DNA of 64,000 nt from an uncultured Flavobacteriaceae bacterium (GCA_947502495.1 CANNAC010000002.1:434001-498000); one strand, 5' to 3'. Counted from the first letter of the stretch, positions 35,070 to 45,068 are shown. The notes: generated by a model not told the origin, from the letters alone. Numbers and translations are program-made.

Positions 35070-35187
35070 GGGCGTTACCATCTTTCGCTGAAAAGCTTCA
35101 AATGGTCGCGCCTGCCTGCCGGCAGGCAGGCTTTCCGTTATATCTTTTGCGAAAAAGCAAAAGGATGCCACTGCAATCGCTAACGCA
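35070..35187 (+). repeat. Long interspersed repeat, copy 1 (GGGCGTTACC ... CAATCGCTAACGC)
   Basis: Blocks shared with the minus-strand copy at 46229-46304 are, in order, GGGCGTTACC (35070-35079), GGTCGCG (35104-35110), CTTTCCG (35131-35137) and CAATCGCTAACGC (35174-35186). This copy has extra sequence, including a nested palindrome and a TTTTGCGAAAAAGCAAAA hairpin (35154-35161 region). The rest of the 228-bp gap holds only a degenerate hairpin repeat at 35240. Confidence 0.75.
35111..35130. repeat. 20-bp perfect palindrome nested in the long repeat
   Basis: CCTGCCTGCC is followed by its exact reverse complement GGCAGGCAGG. In the other copy the flanks join directly as GGTCGCGCTTTCCG, so the palindrome is an extra block here. 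Confidence 0.9.
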
Positions 35188-35239
35188 CATATTTGCATGT
35201 GTAATATTAAACACAAAGTATAGGCTTATTTAACATGAA

Positions 35240-35259
35240 ATTCCTGCCTTCGTAGGTAT
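35240..35259. repeat. Hairpin repeat, degenerate copy 3
   Basis: ATTCCTGC-CTTC-GTAGGTAT is a two-mismatch version of the hairpin at 29797-29816. It lies just after the stop of the gene at 35263-35658. Confidence 0.5.
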
Positions 35260-35262
35260 TTG

Positions 35263-35658
35263 TTATTTTACCAAAACACCTTTAGCTTCCATTAAAGGAA
35301 CCGCTTGTAAAGCTTTTAAATTAATGGTGTTTTTTCTAAACGTATATGTTTTATCAAACATCTTGTTTCCTTCAAAAAAAGTAACTTTAAATTGATTATT
35401 TATAGCAAATAAATCTTCTTGTAGTAATTCTATTTTAGCGTAGCTTTTCTTAGGTAACTTATCTAGTTTTTTTCTAAAAATGGAAGTCATTTTATCTTCC
35501 GAATAGCCGCTAGTAACAATAAGAACCATTTCTAGATCTACTTCTTTATCGTTAATAATATATGCGTTCCAGTCTTGGGTTTTATAAATATCGTTGTACT
35601 CGTTTACAACGGCAAGGTAAACACCTTCGACTTTTGGGATGTCAATATCTTTTTTCAT
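35263..35658 (-). CDS. Conserved hypothetical protein
   Basis: The 131-residue protein has no signal or membrane segment. It begins MKKDIDIPKVEGVYLAVVNE and contains AKIELLQEDLFAINNQFKVTFFEGNK (in pieces) and TFRKNTIN. I recall related Flavobacteriaceae proteins carrying a phenylalanyl-tRNA synthetase alpha name, but nothing here resembles PheS, and the true pheS is at 45069. It is 17 bp downstream of the TetR gene, possibly in the same transcript. Confidence 0.6.
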   Translation of the reverse strand: MKKDIDIPKVEGVYLAVVNEYNDIYKTQDWNAYIINDKEVDLEMVLIVTSGYSEDKMTSIFRKKLDKLPKKSYAKIELLQEDLFAINNQFKVTFFEGNKMFDKTYTFRKNTINLKALQAVPLMEAKGVLVK

Positions 35659-35675
35659 GCTGCAAAAATAGTAAA

Positions 35676-36269
35676 CTATGTCAAATAAGAATTAGAATAG
35701 TTAGGAGTAATTATTCCTTTTAAATTATAGAGTACCAAATGTCTAAATAATTCTTCTTTAGGAAACACCTCAAATAGATTATTCTCTTTAAACACAAGGT
35801 TATCCATTCTGAAAAAATAAATCTTCACTATTAATTCTAGATTAACTTCTGGTTTAATTTCACCCGATTCTTGGGCTTGCTTCAATAAGTTGTAGACAAT
35901 GTTGTTGGATAGGTTTTTAATAAAATCATTAAAAAGCGTACTGGCTTTTGGGTAATATTTCTCTAATCCAAAAAGAAAAGAGGGCTTAAAGTATTTTAAA
36001 TACGCAAACCCTCTTTTGTAAATTAACACTACACACAAAATAGGATCGTTACCATTGCTGCTAACAATCCCATTTATATCTTCTTTATACTCGTTTAATA
36101 AGCTTTCCAAACTAGAAGTAACTAGGTCTTCTTTGTTACTAAAAAACGTATAAATTGTTTTTTTAGAAATCCCAAGCGTATTTGCTATCTCGTCTAACGT
36201 TACATGTTTGCTTCCGCATTGTGTAAACTTTGTAATAGAACATTTTAACAGTTGCGCTTTAGTAATCAT
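35676..36269 (-). CDS. TetR/AcrR-family regulator
   Basis: The 197-residue protein has a DNA-binding N-terminus with LDEIANTLGISKKTIYTFF (about 25-43) and a helical ligand-binding C-terminal domain. TetR proteins near RND pumps usually repress them. It lies 11 bp downstream of the outer-membrane channel gene at the end of the efflux operon, so it may be autoregulated with it. The inducer is unknown. Confidence 0.9.
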   Translation of the reverse strand: MITKAQLLKCSITKFTQCGSKHVTLDEIANTLGISKKTIYTFFSNKEDLVTSSLESLLNEYKEDINGIVSSNGNDPILCVVLIYKRGFAYLKYFKPSFLFGLEKYYPKASTLFNDFIKNLSNNIVYNLLKQAQESGEIKPEVNLELIVKIYFFRMDNLVFKENNLFEVFPKEELFRHLVLYNLKGIITPNYSNSYLT

Positions 36270-36280
36270 CTTTATTTATT

Positions 36281-37714
36281 TTATCTCCATCCACCACCAA
36301 GTGCTTCGTATAAATCTACAATAGACACTAATTGATTCAGCTTACTGTTTATCACATTAAGTTCTGCACTTAATGCACTTTGTCTAGCAGTTAATAGATC
36401 TAAATAGTTTGCATATCCGTTTTTAAGTAACTCTTCAGAGTTCGCTTCAGCGGTTCTTAATGCTTCTACTTCATTTTTTCTAAATGCATATTTTTTGATT
36501 TCCGATTCATAAGAAAACAATGCATTAGACACTTCGTTACCTGCAATTAATAATGTCTTTTTAAACTGCAGTAACGCTTGTTCTTGTTGCGCTATGGCAA
36601 CTTCCTTTTGTGTTTTAAGTTTTCTTTGATTTAAAAGCGGTTGCGTTAAGCCTCCAACTACTGTTGCAAATAAAGAATTCAAGTTTAACAACTTATCTAA
36701 TTCTAAACTTTGCAATCCTCCAGAAGCCGTTAATGTTAACGACGGATATAAGTTACTATTCGCTACATTAGTTAATTCAAAAGATTGTATTAAACCATAC
36801 TCTGCAGCCATAACATCGGGTCTGTTACTAAGTAATGTTGCTGGTACACCAAGTGTGATATCTTCTTCTATTTTCTGAAGATCTAAACTACTTCTTTCAA
36901 AATTTCGTGGTCCTTTACCTAATAAAATGCTTAAGGTGTTTTCTGTTTTAAAAATAGCGGTTTCAATATCTACTTGTAATGCTTTTGCACTATTGTATTG
37001 TGCTATATTTTGGTCTACGGCAACTTGCGTTACTTGTCCGGCATCTTTAAGTGCTTTAATGGTTTCTACACCACTTTCTCTGGTTGTAATCGTTTGCTTG
37101 GTTACTTCTAACTGTGCATCTAAAGCTAATAAGTTGTAATAGGTATTTGCGATGCTAGAAATCAACTGTGTTTTCACCAACTGATGTCCTGCAACACTTT
37201 GCAAATATGCCGCTTGTGTCGCTCTTTTACCACTTCTTATTTTCCCCCAAAGATCTGCTTCCCAAGATAGGTTTGCTGTGATGTCATAGGTATCTGTTCC
37301 ACCACTAAATATGGATCCGAACTGGCTGTTTTCAGAAAATTCCTGACGGGTATAATTAGCACCTACATTTAAGGTTGGTAAATACCCTGCTTTCCCTTGT
37401 TTTGCATAGGCTTCGGCAGCTACTATTTGCTGTAGCGCAATACGCACATCCATATTATTTTGCAGCCCTTCTTCTACATATTGTTGTAAGTAAGTATCTG
37501 TAAATAACGTTTTCCAAGACACGTCTGCAATAGAAACGCTATCTGTTGGTAAATTATCGGTTCTGTAAAGCGCTTCCGTTTCTGCATTTAATTCTGGTCG
37601 TGCATATTCTTGCGCTACAAAACAACCTTGTAATGTTAATGCAACTACCAGTAAAAGAATCGGTTTACTAAAATTTCTATGTGTTATAATGGTTTTCATC
37701 TTTTTATTCTTCAA
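36281..37714 (-). CDS. TolC/OprM-type outer-membrane efflux lipoprotein
   Basis: The 477-residue NodT-type outer-membrane factor has a lipobox LQGC (about Cys31), following a signal sequence that may begin at the Met at residue 6. Two outer-membrane efflux repeats follow (about 70-250 and 280-470), with NMDVRIALQQIVAAEAYAKQG and AEYGLIQSFELTNVANSNLYPSL (in pieces). It forms the outer-membrane channel of the tripartite pump. It overlaps the RND gene by 11 bp. Confidence 0.92.
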   Translation of the reverse strand: MKNKKMKTIITHRNFSKPILLLVVALTLQGCFVAQEYARPELNAETEALYRTDNLPTDSVSIADVSWKTLFTDTYLQQYVEEGLQNNMDVRIALQQIVAAEAYAKQGKAGYLPTLNVGANYTRQEFSENSQFGSIFSGGTDTYDITANLSWEADLWGKIRSGKRATQAAYLQSVAGHQLVKTQLISSIANTYYNLLALDAQLEVTKQTITTRESGVETIKALKDAGQVTQVAVDQNIAQYNSAKALQVDIETAIFKTENTLSILLGKGPRNFERSSLDLQKIEEDITLGVPATLLSNRPDVMAAEYGLIQSFELTNVANSNLYPSLTLTASGGLQSLELDKLLNLNSLFATVVGGLTQPLLNQRKLKTQKEVAIAQQEQALLQFKKTLLIAGNEVSNALFSYESEIKKYAFRKNEVEALRTAEANSEELLKNGYANYLDLLTARQSALSAELNVINSKLNQLVSIVDLYEALGGGWR

Positions 37715-40700
37715 TAGTTTGTACTGTTGGTTTACCGGAAACTTTTTCCTGTAACCACTGGAATAATATAAATAAGATAGGAATTACAAAGACTCCTAAA
37801 ATGGTACCAATAAGCATTCCTCCTGCGGCACCAGAACCAATCGAGTTGTTTCCTTCAGATCCAACACCTTTTGCTAATGCTAAAGGCATTAATCCTAAAA
37901 TGAAAGCAAATGAGGTCATTAAAATTGGACGTAAACGGGATTTTGCTCCGTGAATTGCTGCATCTACAATGGACTCGCCATTTTTCCGTCTAGCTAACGC
38001 AAACTCCACAATAAGTATGGCGTTTTTAGCCAACAACCCAATAAGCATTATCAAGGCAATTTGGAAATAAATATTATTTTCTAGGCCTAAGAACTTCGTA
38101 CTTATATACGCTCCGAATACACCAAATGGTAATGAAAATACGACTGCAAATGGCAATAAGTAACTTTCGTACTGTGCGCTTAATAAGAAATATACAAATA
38201 GGATACTTAATATAAAGATGAACGTTGTTTGGTTTCCTGCATTTACCTCTTCACGTGTTAAACCAGAATATGCAACGGTATAATTACTTGGTAATTTTGC
38301 TACTTCTTCTTCAATCACTCGAATGGCATCTCCTGTACTAAATCCGTCATTTGTTGCACCAGTTATGGTTGTGGAATTAAATAAGTTGAAACGTGTTACC
38401 GACTGTGGCCCATAAACTCGCTTTAAGGTTACAAATTGTGTAATTGGTGTCATTTCTCCTGTATCCGTTCGTACATACATACTATTTAATGCACTTTCAT
38501 CTGCTCTATCTTCTGGTAATGCTTGTATATATACTCTAAATTGCTTGCCATATTTAGAAAAATCTGAAGCGTATACACCTCCAATATATCCTTGCAATGT
38601 GGAAAAAATACTGTTAATTGGAACTCCTTTTTCTTTTGCTAAAGGCACGTTAATCTCCATCTCATATTGCGGATAATTGGTGTTAAAAGCCGATGTTGCA
38701 TATTGAATTTCAGGATGTTTCATTAAAGCCATAGAAAATTCCTTATTGGCTTTATCTAAGTCTGTAAACTCTCCTCCAAATTTATCTAATAAATTAACTT
38801 CAAAACCAGATGAGTTACCAAAACCACGAATACTTGGTGGCGCAAAGAAAATAATATTTGCTTCTGGTATGGTAGACGCAATACCAAACAATTTCCCAAT
38901 AATGGCTTGAGATGCTAAAGAAGGGTCTTTCCGTTCGTCCCAATCTTCTAATTCAAAAAATCCAATTCCAAAATTACTACCAGCACCACTTAATAAGCTA
39001 CTACCTTTAATAAATGAAACTCCAGTAACTCCAGATAAATCTTTTGTTTTTTGATACAACTCATTTGCTACTGCATTTGTTCTATCTAAAGAGGCTCCTG
39101 CTGGTAATTCTATATTTGCAAAAATAATTCCTCTATCTTCATTTGGCACAAAACCTGTAGGTGTTGTTGTTGCAGCCCAATAAATACCGACTACAGCAAT
39201 GATTAATAGTAATACTGAAACCAATTTTCTTTTGTATAAAAACTGAAGCGATCTACCGTAACGTTCTACTGTCGCGTTAAATCCGCGATTGAATAAGGTG
39301 TAAAAACGTTTTAATGGCCCTTTTCCTTTTAAATCTTCGTCTTCTTTATGTCCTTTTAATAACAAAGCACATAATGCTGGACTCAAGGTTAAGGCGTTTA
39401 CTGCCGAAATTAAAATCGCAATAATTAAGGTCACACCAAACTGCTCATAAAATACTCCTGTTGGACCCGTTACAAAGGTTACCGGAATAAATACTGCTGC
39501 CATTACCAAAGTAATAGAGATAATAGCACCAGAAATTTCATTCATGGCTGTTAGTGTTGCTTTTTTAGGATCCTTTTCGCCTTCATCTAGTTTGGCGTGC
39601 ACCGCCTCTACAACTACAATGGCATCATCTACCACAATACCAATAGCAAGAACTAGCGCGAATAGCGTTAAAAGGTTTATAGAGTACCCAAAAACATTCA
39701 AGAAAAAGAACGTACCGATAATAGATACAGGTACTGCTATTGCAGGAATTAATGTAGATCTAAAATCTTGAAGAAATAAAAATACCACTAAAAAGACCAG
39801 TAGAAAAGCTTCAATTAAGGTGCTTATTACTTTTTCGATAGACGCATTTAAAAATAAACTTGTATCATACGGTATTGAAATATGTAATCCTTCAGGAAGG
39901 TCTTTCTCTATAGATTGAAAAGTTGTTTTAATATTTTCTATAATTTCTTGAGCATTGGACCCTTTGGTCTGAAAAATCCCCATAAAAACTGCAGGATTCC
40001 CCATACTCATCGCGTTCGATGCATACGATTGTGCATCTAATTCAATAGTAGAAACATCTTTTAAACGTAAAAATTCTCCATTTCCTAAGGCTTTAATTAC
40101 AATGTCACTGTATTGACTTTCGTTTTTAAAACGACCGCTATAGGTTAAAGTATAAGAGAAAGATTCTCCGTTATTCTGACCTAAAGATCCAGCTGCAGCT
40201 TCTAAATTTTGTTCTGCTAAAGCCGCAGAAATATCGGAAGGAATTAAGTTATAGGATGCTAATTTTTCTGGATTTAACCAAATACGCATCGCATAATCTT
40301 GTTGTGAGAATACACTAACATCACCAACACCATTAATACGCTGTACAGCAGGAATTACATTAATTTTTAAGTAATTCTGAATAAAAGTAGCGTCGTAATC
40401 TTCGTTTTCCGAATACATAGAAATAAACATCAATGCACTCGTTTCTTGTTTTTGTGTGGTGATACCTGTTTGAATTACCTCTTGTGGTAATAAAGGTGTT
40501 GCTCTAGACACACGGTTTTGCACGTTTACAGCAGCAATATCTGCATCAATTTCTTGATCAAAGTATACTGTAATTTCTGCAGTTCCGGTATTAGAAGCTG
40601 TAGAAGTAATGTACGTCATCCCTTCTACACCATTAATTTGTTCTTCAATAGGAACAATTACACTCTCTAAAACCGTTTCGGCATTGGCTCCTGTATAATT

Positions 40701-40841
40701 TGCAGTTACTTTAATTGTTGGTGGTGCAATATCTGGATATTCCTCTATTGGTAAGCTAGTTATACTAATAACACCTAGCATAACTATGATAATAGAGATT
40801 ACTGTTGAAAGTACTGGTCTTTCAATAAATGTTTTTAACAT
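37704..40841 (-). CDS. RND-family (HAE1) efflux permease, AcrB-like
   Basis: The 1,045-residue inner-membrane proton-drug antiporter has 12 membrane segments and two large periplasmic loops. It begins MLKTFIERPVLSTVISI. The proton relay is present: VVDDAIVVVE (paired Asp, around 405) and GLLAKNAILIVEFA (Lys, around 940). LLIKNA-like and porter-loop motifs follow AcrB. It exports hydrophobic drugs with the adaptor and channel encoded beside it. The start is 22 bp from the adaptor stop. Confidence 0.95.
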   Translation of the reverse strand: MLKTFIERPVLSTVISIIIVMLGVISITSLPIEEYPDIAPPTIKVTANYTGANAETVLESVIVPIEEQINGVEGMTYITSTASNTGTAEITVYFDQEIDADIAAVNVQNRVSRATPLLPQEVIQTGITTQKQETSALMFISMYSENEDYDATFIQNYLKINVIPAVQRINGVGDVSVFSQQDYAMRIWLNPEKLASYNLIPSDISAALAEQNLEAAAGSLGQNNGESFSYTLTYSGRFKNESQYSDIVIKALGNGEFLRLKDVSTIELDAQSYASNAMSMGNPAVFMGIFQTKGSNAQEIIENIKTTFQSIEKDLPEGLHISIPYDTSLFLNASIEKVISTLIEAFLLVFLVVFLFLQDFRSTLIPAIAVPVSIIGTFFFLNVFGYSINLLTLFALVLAIGIVVDDAIVVVEAVHAKLDEGEKDPKKATLTAMNEISGAIISITLVMAAVFIPVTFVTGPTGVFYEQFGVTLIIAILISAVNALTLSPALCALLLKGHKEDEDLKGKGPLKRFYTLFNRGFNATVERYGRSLQFLYKRKLVSVLLLIIAVVGIYWAATTTPTGFVPNEDRGIIFANIELPAGASLDRTNAVANELYQKTKDLSGVTGVSFIKGSSLLSGAGSNFGIGFFELEDWDERKDPSLASQAIIGKLFGIASTIPEANIIFFAPPSIRGFGNSSGFEVNLLDKFGGEFTDLDKANKEFSMALMKHPEIQYATSAFNTNYPQYEMEINVPLAKEKGVPINSIFSTLQGYIGGVYASDFSKYGKQFRVYIQALPEDRADESALNSMYVRTDTGEMTPITQFVTLKRVYGPQSVTRFNLFNSTTITGATNDGFSTGDAIRVIEEEVAKLPSNYTVAYSGLTREEVNAGNQTTFIFILSILFVYFLLSAQYESYLLPFAVVFSLPFGVFGAYISTKFLGLENNIYFQIALIMLIGLLAKNAILIVEFALARRKNGESIVDAAIHGAKSRLRPILMTSFAFILGLMPLALAKGVGSEGNNSIGSGAAGGMLIGTILGVFVIPILFILFQWLQEKVSGKPTVQTIEE

Positions 40842-40863
40842 GATAAATATGTTTGGTGGTTAT

Positions 40864-42003
40864 CTAATTTCTAAATAATGTTGCAACTGGTTTAATAGCT
40901 TCTTCAAAAGAGGTGTCTTGAGGCGCAATTGCCATACCGCTTTTTAATTTTCCAATACCAGAAATTACAATCTTGTCGGTAGGTTCTAAACCGGACTCAA
41001 CAACATATAAATTATCTACTGTACCTTTAACTTTTAAAATTGAAGTTTCCACTTTATTGTCTGCTCCCAACTTAAAAATCATAATATTTCCTTGCTGCTC
41101 AAAAGTTGCAGTTTGTGGTACTACAATAGCGTCTTTATATTCTATTGGAAATTTAATTTTACCACTGTTTCCGTTGGTTAAAATTTCGTTTGGATTATCA
41201 AAAGCAGCTCTAATTTGAATGGTACCTGTACTTTGATTTATTTGTCCGGTACTGGTTTGAATACGTCCTTTTTCAGAATATTCTTTACCATTAGCTAAGA
41301 TTAAAGTTAAGTCTGGTGCATTTTTAATACGCTCTGCTTTGTTTTGTCCTTTAGATCTTTGTAAGTGGTCTATGTATTGTGCTTCGTTAAAACTAAAAAA
41401 TGCATATACTTGGTCAATCTGACTTACTGTAGTTAAAGGTCTAGCATCACTTGGGCTAATTAAAGCACCTTCTCTAAAATGAATAGAACCAACATAACCA
41501 TCTATCGGGCTTTTAATAGTTGCATACCCAATATTTGCAGAAACACCACTTAAGTTTGCTTTTGCTTGTGCTAAGTTCGCTTTAGCCGTTTCTAATTGTA
41601 CCGCACTAATAATATTTTTCTCTACTAGAGGTACTAATTTATCTACCTCCACTTGTGCTACATTAACACGTGCTCTTGCTGCTCCGGCATCTTGACTTAA
41701 AGACTGTGTTTCTAATTTAAACAACATTTGTCCTTTACCTACTTTTTGTCCTTCATCTACATAAACCTTTTCAATATATCCAGAGGTTTTTGCTCTTACA
41801 TCACTATTTACTTTACCTTCAATTGTTGTAGGATACTCAGTATAACCAGTAACGGTCTTACTTTGTAGTTGTGTTACAGGAAAAGGCAAAACTTGTTGCT
41901 GTTGTGCTGAAGCTGCTTGCGCTTTCTCATTATTATTACAGCTAATCACAACTAGAAAAACACTAGCTATTGATAATATTGAAATTATTTTATTTATTTT
42001 CAT
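40864..42003 (-). CDS. RND periplasmic adaptor (membrane-fusion protein), AcrA-like
   Basis: The 379-residue protein has a lipobox VISC (Cys22). A lipoyl/barrel-sandwich half (VRAKTSGYIEKVYVDEGQKVGKG, in pieces, about 70-92) follows, then a coiled hairpin (about 95-165). The partner half is ATIKSPIDGYVGSIHFREGALI. It links the permease to the outer-membrane channel. It is 3 bp downstream of the GbsR-type regulator and cotranscribed. Confidence 0.93.
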   Translation of the reverse strand: MKINKIISILSIASVFLVVISCNNNEKAQAASAQQQQVLPFPVTQLQSKTVTGYTEYPTTIEGKVNSDVRAKTSGYIEKVYVDEGQKVGKGQMLFKLETQSLSQDAGAARARVNVAQVEVDKLVPLVEKNIISAVQLETAKANLAQAKANLSGVSANIGYATIKSPIDGYVGSIHFREGALISPSDARPLTTVSQIDQVYAFFSFNEAQYIDHLQRSKGQNKAERIKNAPDLTLILANGKEYSEKGRIQTSTGQINQSTGTIQIRAAFDNPNEILTNGNSGKIKFPIEYKDAIVVPQTATFEQQGNIMIFKLGADNKVETSILKVKGTVDNLYVVESGLEPTDKIVISGIGKLKSGMAIAPQDTSFEEAIKPVATLFRN

Positions 42004-42006
42004 TAT

Positions 42007-42507
42007 TTAAAGGTTGAATTTATTTTTAATTAGGTTTTCTTTTAGTTCTTTCATTGATGCAGAAGCACTTGAAATAAATTTGAGATAATTGTTATGAAAT
42101 GTTACATCGAATTTCTCATCTTCGTCTGTAATATGTTCGTTTATAGCTTCTTTATAAGCTTTCATTTCAAGATGCAGTACCTCAACAGTTTCCCATTCTT
42201 CAATCATATTATCAATATGATTTAATACCGAATCTTTATTAATGACAAAATACTTTTTGCGGTCTCCCGTTTTGGTGAAGTATTCTATTTTTTTTAAGTC
42301 TTGTAAGTGGTTTAAATGGGTAGAAATGGTACTTTTACTTGCGCATAATACCTCTACCATTTCATCAAAAGTTGCACCTCGTTTTCCTGTTAAAATCACG
42401 TAAGCCATTATTCGTGCTGCAACAGGTGCTAAACTATCTTTACTTTCTAAATGAACTCCTAGTCTTTCTACAAGCTCCATTTTTTTGTTACAGATTTCTT
42501 TAGTCAT
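42007..42507 (-). CDS. GbsR/MarR-type regulator at the head of the efflux operon
   Basis: The 166-residue protein has a winged helix with ATFDEMVEVLCASKSTISTHLNHLQDLKKIEYFTKTGDRKKYF (in pieces, about 45-87). A long C-terminal helix used for dimerisation follows. It is the first gene of the operon. A perfect 9+9 inverted repeat lies 36 bp upstream of its start, so it probably autorepresses the pump. Confidence 0.88.
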   Translation of the reverse strand: MTKEICNKKMELVERLGVHLESKDSLAPVAARIMAYVILTGKRGATFDEMVEVLCASKSTISTHLNHLQDLKKIEYFTKTGDRKKYFVINKDSVLNHIDNMIEEWETVEVLHLEMKAYKEAINEHITDEDEKFDVTFHNNYLKFISSASASMKELKENLIKNKFNL

Positions 42508-42542
42508 ACTTAAACTTTAAAAATTATAGCACAAATATATAA

Positions 42543-42566
42543 TTAGTTCGGAACGAACCGAACTAA
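42543..42566. promoter_or_regulatory. Perfect inverted repeat upstream of the efflux operon (operator)
   Basis: TTAGTTCGG (42543-42551) and CCGAACTAA (42558-42566) are exact complements separated by AACGAA. The site lies 36 bp before the GbsR-type ATG, where an autorepressor would bind. Confidence 0.75.
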
Positions 42567-42637
42567 ACGAAGTTAAAGAATTGTTAAATTAAAAAAAGCC
42601 CTTTTTCATCGGGTTTTATTCTTAGATTCAAAACACT

Positions 42638-42645
42638 TAGATTTG
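42638..42645 (+). promoter_or_regulatory. Candidate -7 box TAGATTTG of the S9 peptidase gene
   Basis: It is an exact TAnnTTTG match 27 bp before the ATG at 42673. No clear -33 TTG was seen. Confidence 0.35.
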
Positions 42646-42672
42646 TAATGAACTAATTGTTAAAAACCCCAC

Positions 42673-45024
42673 ATGAAACAGCTTATTTTCTTTATTTCTC
42701 TTCTAATAACAGTTCCAAGTGTTGGGCAAAATCAATCTGTGCTTAGCATAGATCAAATTATGCAAGGGGAAGACTTTGTAGGTTACTTACCAAACAACAT
42801 GAGTTGGTCTGATAATAGTAAAGACATCTATTTTAGTTGGAATCCAGATACCGATACCATTCGTTCTACCTATCAAGTAAATATTGCTTCAAAAAAGACA
42901 CACAAACTATCTTTTGAGGACCTTAAACAAAAAACAACTTTTGGTACCTATTCTAAAGATGGATTATGGAAACTGTATCAAAAAAGTGGTGATTTATTTT
43001 TAATGAATACCACAAACTTCACAAAAAAACAAATCACGAATACCAATACCAGAGAATCGAATCCTATATTTTCAGGAGATCAAAAATCTATTATATATAA
43101 ACTAAACAACAACTTATTCCAGTGGGATATTAGCGAAGGAACCACCACACAGCTTACCAATTTTACAAACGGAAAGAAGAAAAAAGAGCGCAAGTCTAAT
43201 GCACAAGATCAATGGCTAGAAGACGATCAATTACAACATTTTAATATTCTTGAAAAACGTAAAAACGAAAGGGATGCTCAAAATTACAGAAACGAACAAA
43301 CGACGGCTAATCGTCAAAAAGTCATTTATTTAGGGGACAAAAAAATATTTGACATGGATATTTCTCCGGATTTAAACTATGTTATTTACCGTTTGTATAC
43401 AGCTCCAAAAAACAAAAACACCAATGTGCCTGACTATGTTACTGAAAGTGGGTATACTAAAAATTTAAACGCAAGAACCAAAGTTGGCCGTGATTCCTAC
43501 AGCTATGAATCTTGGATTTTAAACCTAGAAACCGAGGAAACATATCCAATAAAAACGGATGCTATGGAAGGCATTAAAGACAAGCCTAAATACTTAAAAG
43601 AATATGCTGAAAATCCTTCCGATTATGAAGCAACTTATGAAAACCCAAGAAATGTGGAAATAGGCAGTCCGATATTTTCAAGCGACAGTAAAGCTGTGGT
43701 AAACATTACTTCTCAAGATTATAAAGACCGTTGGATTATGTTAGTAAACCTAGAAGACGGCAGCTTAAAAGGCATAGACAGACAGCATGATGATGCGTGG
43801 ATTGGAGGTCCTGGAGTTGGTTGGTTTTCACCTGGTGTAATGGGCTGGATAGACAAAAACAACATTTGGTTTAAATCTGAAAAAACGGGTTATGCACACT
43901 TATATAGTGCTAATGTGAACTCCGGAAAAATAAAAGCGCTAACGGAAGGTGATTTTGAAATTTTGAATGTAAGCTTATCTAAAGATAAATCCACTTTCTT
44001 TTTAAACAGTAATAAGGTAAGTCCGCACGAAAATCATTTTTATCATTTGCCAGCAAAAGGTGGTAAAATGACACAAATTACATCGCGTCAAGGAGGTCAT
44101 GAAGTTGTGGTATCACCAGATGAAACCCAATTAGCCATTCGATATTCTTATACCAACAAGCCTTGGGAGTTGTACGTGATGCCAAATAAAGCTGGAGCAA
44201 AAATGACGCAATTAACCGAATCTACAACCGATATTTTTAAGTCTTATGAATGGATAGACTCTGAAATTATAAACTTTACAGCAAGAGATGGCGCACAAGT
44301 TCCTGCAACGTTATACAAGCCTACAGAAGCTAAAAAGAATGGTGCAGCCGTAGTTTTTGTTCATGGTGCTGGATATTTACAAAATGTACATCATTGGTGG
44401 TCGTCCTATTACCGAGAATATATGTTTCATAATTTTTTAGTCGATAATGGGTATACGGTTTTGGCAATAGATTTTAGAGCGAGTGCTGGTTACGGTCGGG
44501 ATTGGCGTACAGCGATTTACAGACATATGGGCGGCAAAGATTTAGACGACCAAGTGGATGGCGCAAAATACCTGATCGAAAATCAAGGTATTGATAAAGA
44601 CAGACTTGGTATTTATGGAGGTTCTTACGGAGGGTTTATTACTTTAATGGCTATGTTTAATGCCCCAGACACTTTTAAAAGTGGTGCTGCTTTGCGCTCT
44701 GTAACCGATTGGGCACATTACAATCATGGCTATACTGCTAATATTTTAAACACACCTGTTGAAGACCCAATAGCCTACAAACAAAGTTCTCCAATTTATT
44801 TTGCAGAAGGCTTAAAAGGAAATCTATTAATGCTTCATGGTATGATTGATACCAATGTACAGTTTCAGGATGTAGTTCGCTTATCACAGCGTTTAATTGA
44901 ACTCAAAAAAGAAAATTGGGAACTTGCTGTTTTTCCTTTAGAATCGCATGGATTTAAAGAATCATCCAGCTGGTCGGATGAATACCGTAGAATTTATAAG
45001 TTGTTTCAGGAGACACTTAACTAA
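42673..45024 (+). CDS. S9-family peptidase (prolyl oligopeptidase/DPP-type)
   Basis: The 783-residue protein has a signal peptide (about 1-19), an N-terminal beta-propeller (about 30-520) and a C-terminal alpha/beta-hydrolase domain. The catalytic residues are Ser651 in GIYGGSYGGF, Asp726 in GMIDTN and His759 in ESHGFK. The layout fits DPP IV-like family S9 enzymes that remove N-terminal dipeptides. It is probably periplasmic. The gene is monocistronic with its own terminator. Confidence 0.92.
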   Translation: MKQLIFFISLLITVPSVGQNQSVLSIDQIMQGEDFVGYLPNNMSWSDNSKDIYFSWNPDTDTIRSTYQVNIASKKTHKLSFEDLKQKTTFGTYSKDGLWKLYQKSGDLFLMNTTNFTKKQITNTNTRESNPIFSGDQKSIIYKLNNNLFQWDISEGTTTQLTNFTNGKKKKERKSNAQDQWLEDDQLQHFNILEKRKNERDAQNYRNEQTTANRQKVIYLGDKKIFDMDISPDLNYVIYRLYTAPKNKNTNVPDYVTESGYTKNLNARTKVGRDSYSYESWILNLETEETYPIKTDAMEGIKDKPKYLKEYAENPSDYEATYENPRNVEIGSPIFSSDSKAVVNITSQDYKDRWIMLVNLEDGSLKGIDRQHDDAWIGGPGVGWFSPGVMGWIDKNNIWFKSEKTGYAHLYSANVNSGKIKALTEGDFEILNVSLSKDKSTFFLNSNKVSPHENHFYHLPAKGGKMTQITSRQGGHEVVVSPDETQLAIRYSYTNKPWELYVMPNKAGAKMTQLTESTTDIFKSYEWIDSEIINFTARDGAQVPATLYKPTEAKKNGAAVVFVHGAGYLQNVHHWWSSYYREYMFHNFLVDNGYTVLAIDFRASAGYGRDWRTAIYRHMGGKDLDDQVDGAKYLIENQGIDKDRLGIYGGSYGGFITLMAMFNAPDTFKSGAALRSVTDWAHYNHGYTANILNTPVEDPIAYKQSSPIYFAEGLKGNLLMLHGMIDTNVQFQDVVRLSQRLIELKKENWELAVFPLESHGFKESSSWSDEYRRIYKLFQETLN

Positions 45025-45030
45025 TAAACA

Positions 45031-45064
45031 AAAAAAAGCGTTATTTTAAATAACGCTTTTTTTT
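45031..45064. terminator. Bidirectional terminator
   Basis: A perfect 8-bp stem GCGTTATT / AATAACGC with a TTA loop and flanking A and T runs lies between the S9 peptidase gene and convergent pheS. Confidence 0.9.
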
Positions 45065-45068
45065 GTTT

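Noticed and set aside
35263-35658. Possible PheS homologue
   Set aside because: The name is attached to relatives in databases as I recall, but it has no class II synthetase motif and true pheS is present at 45069.
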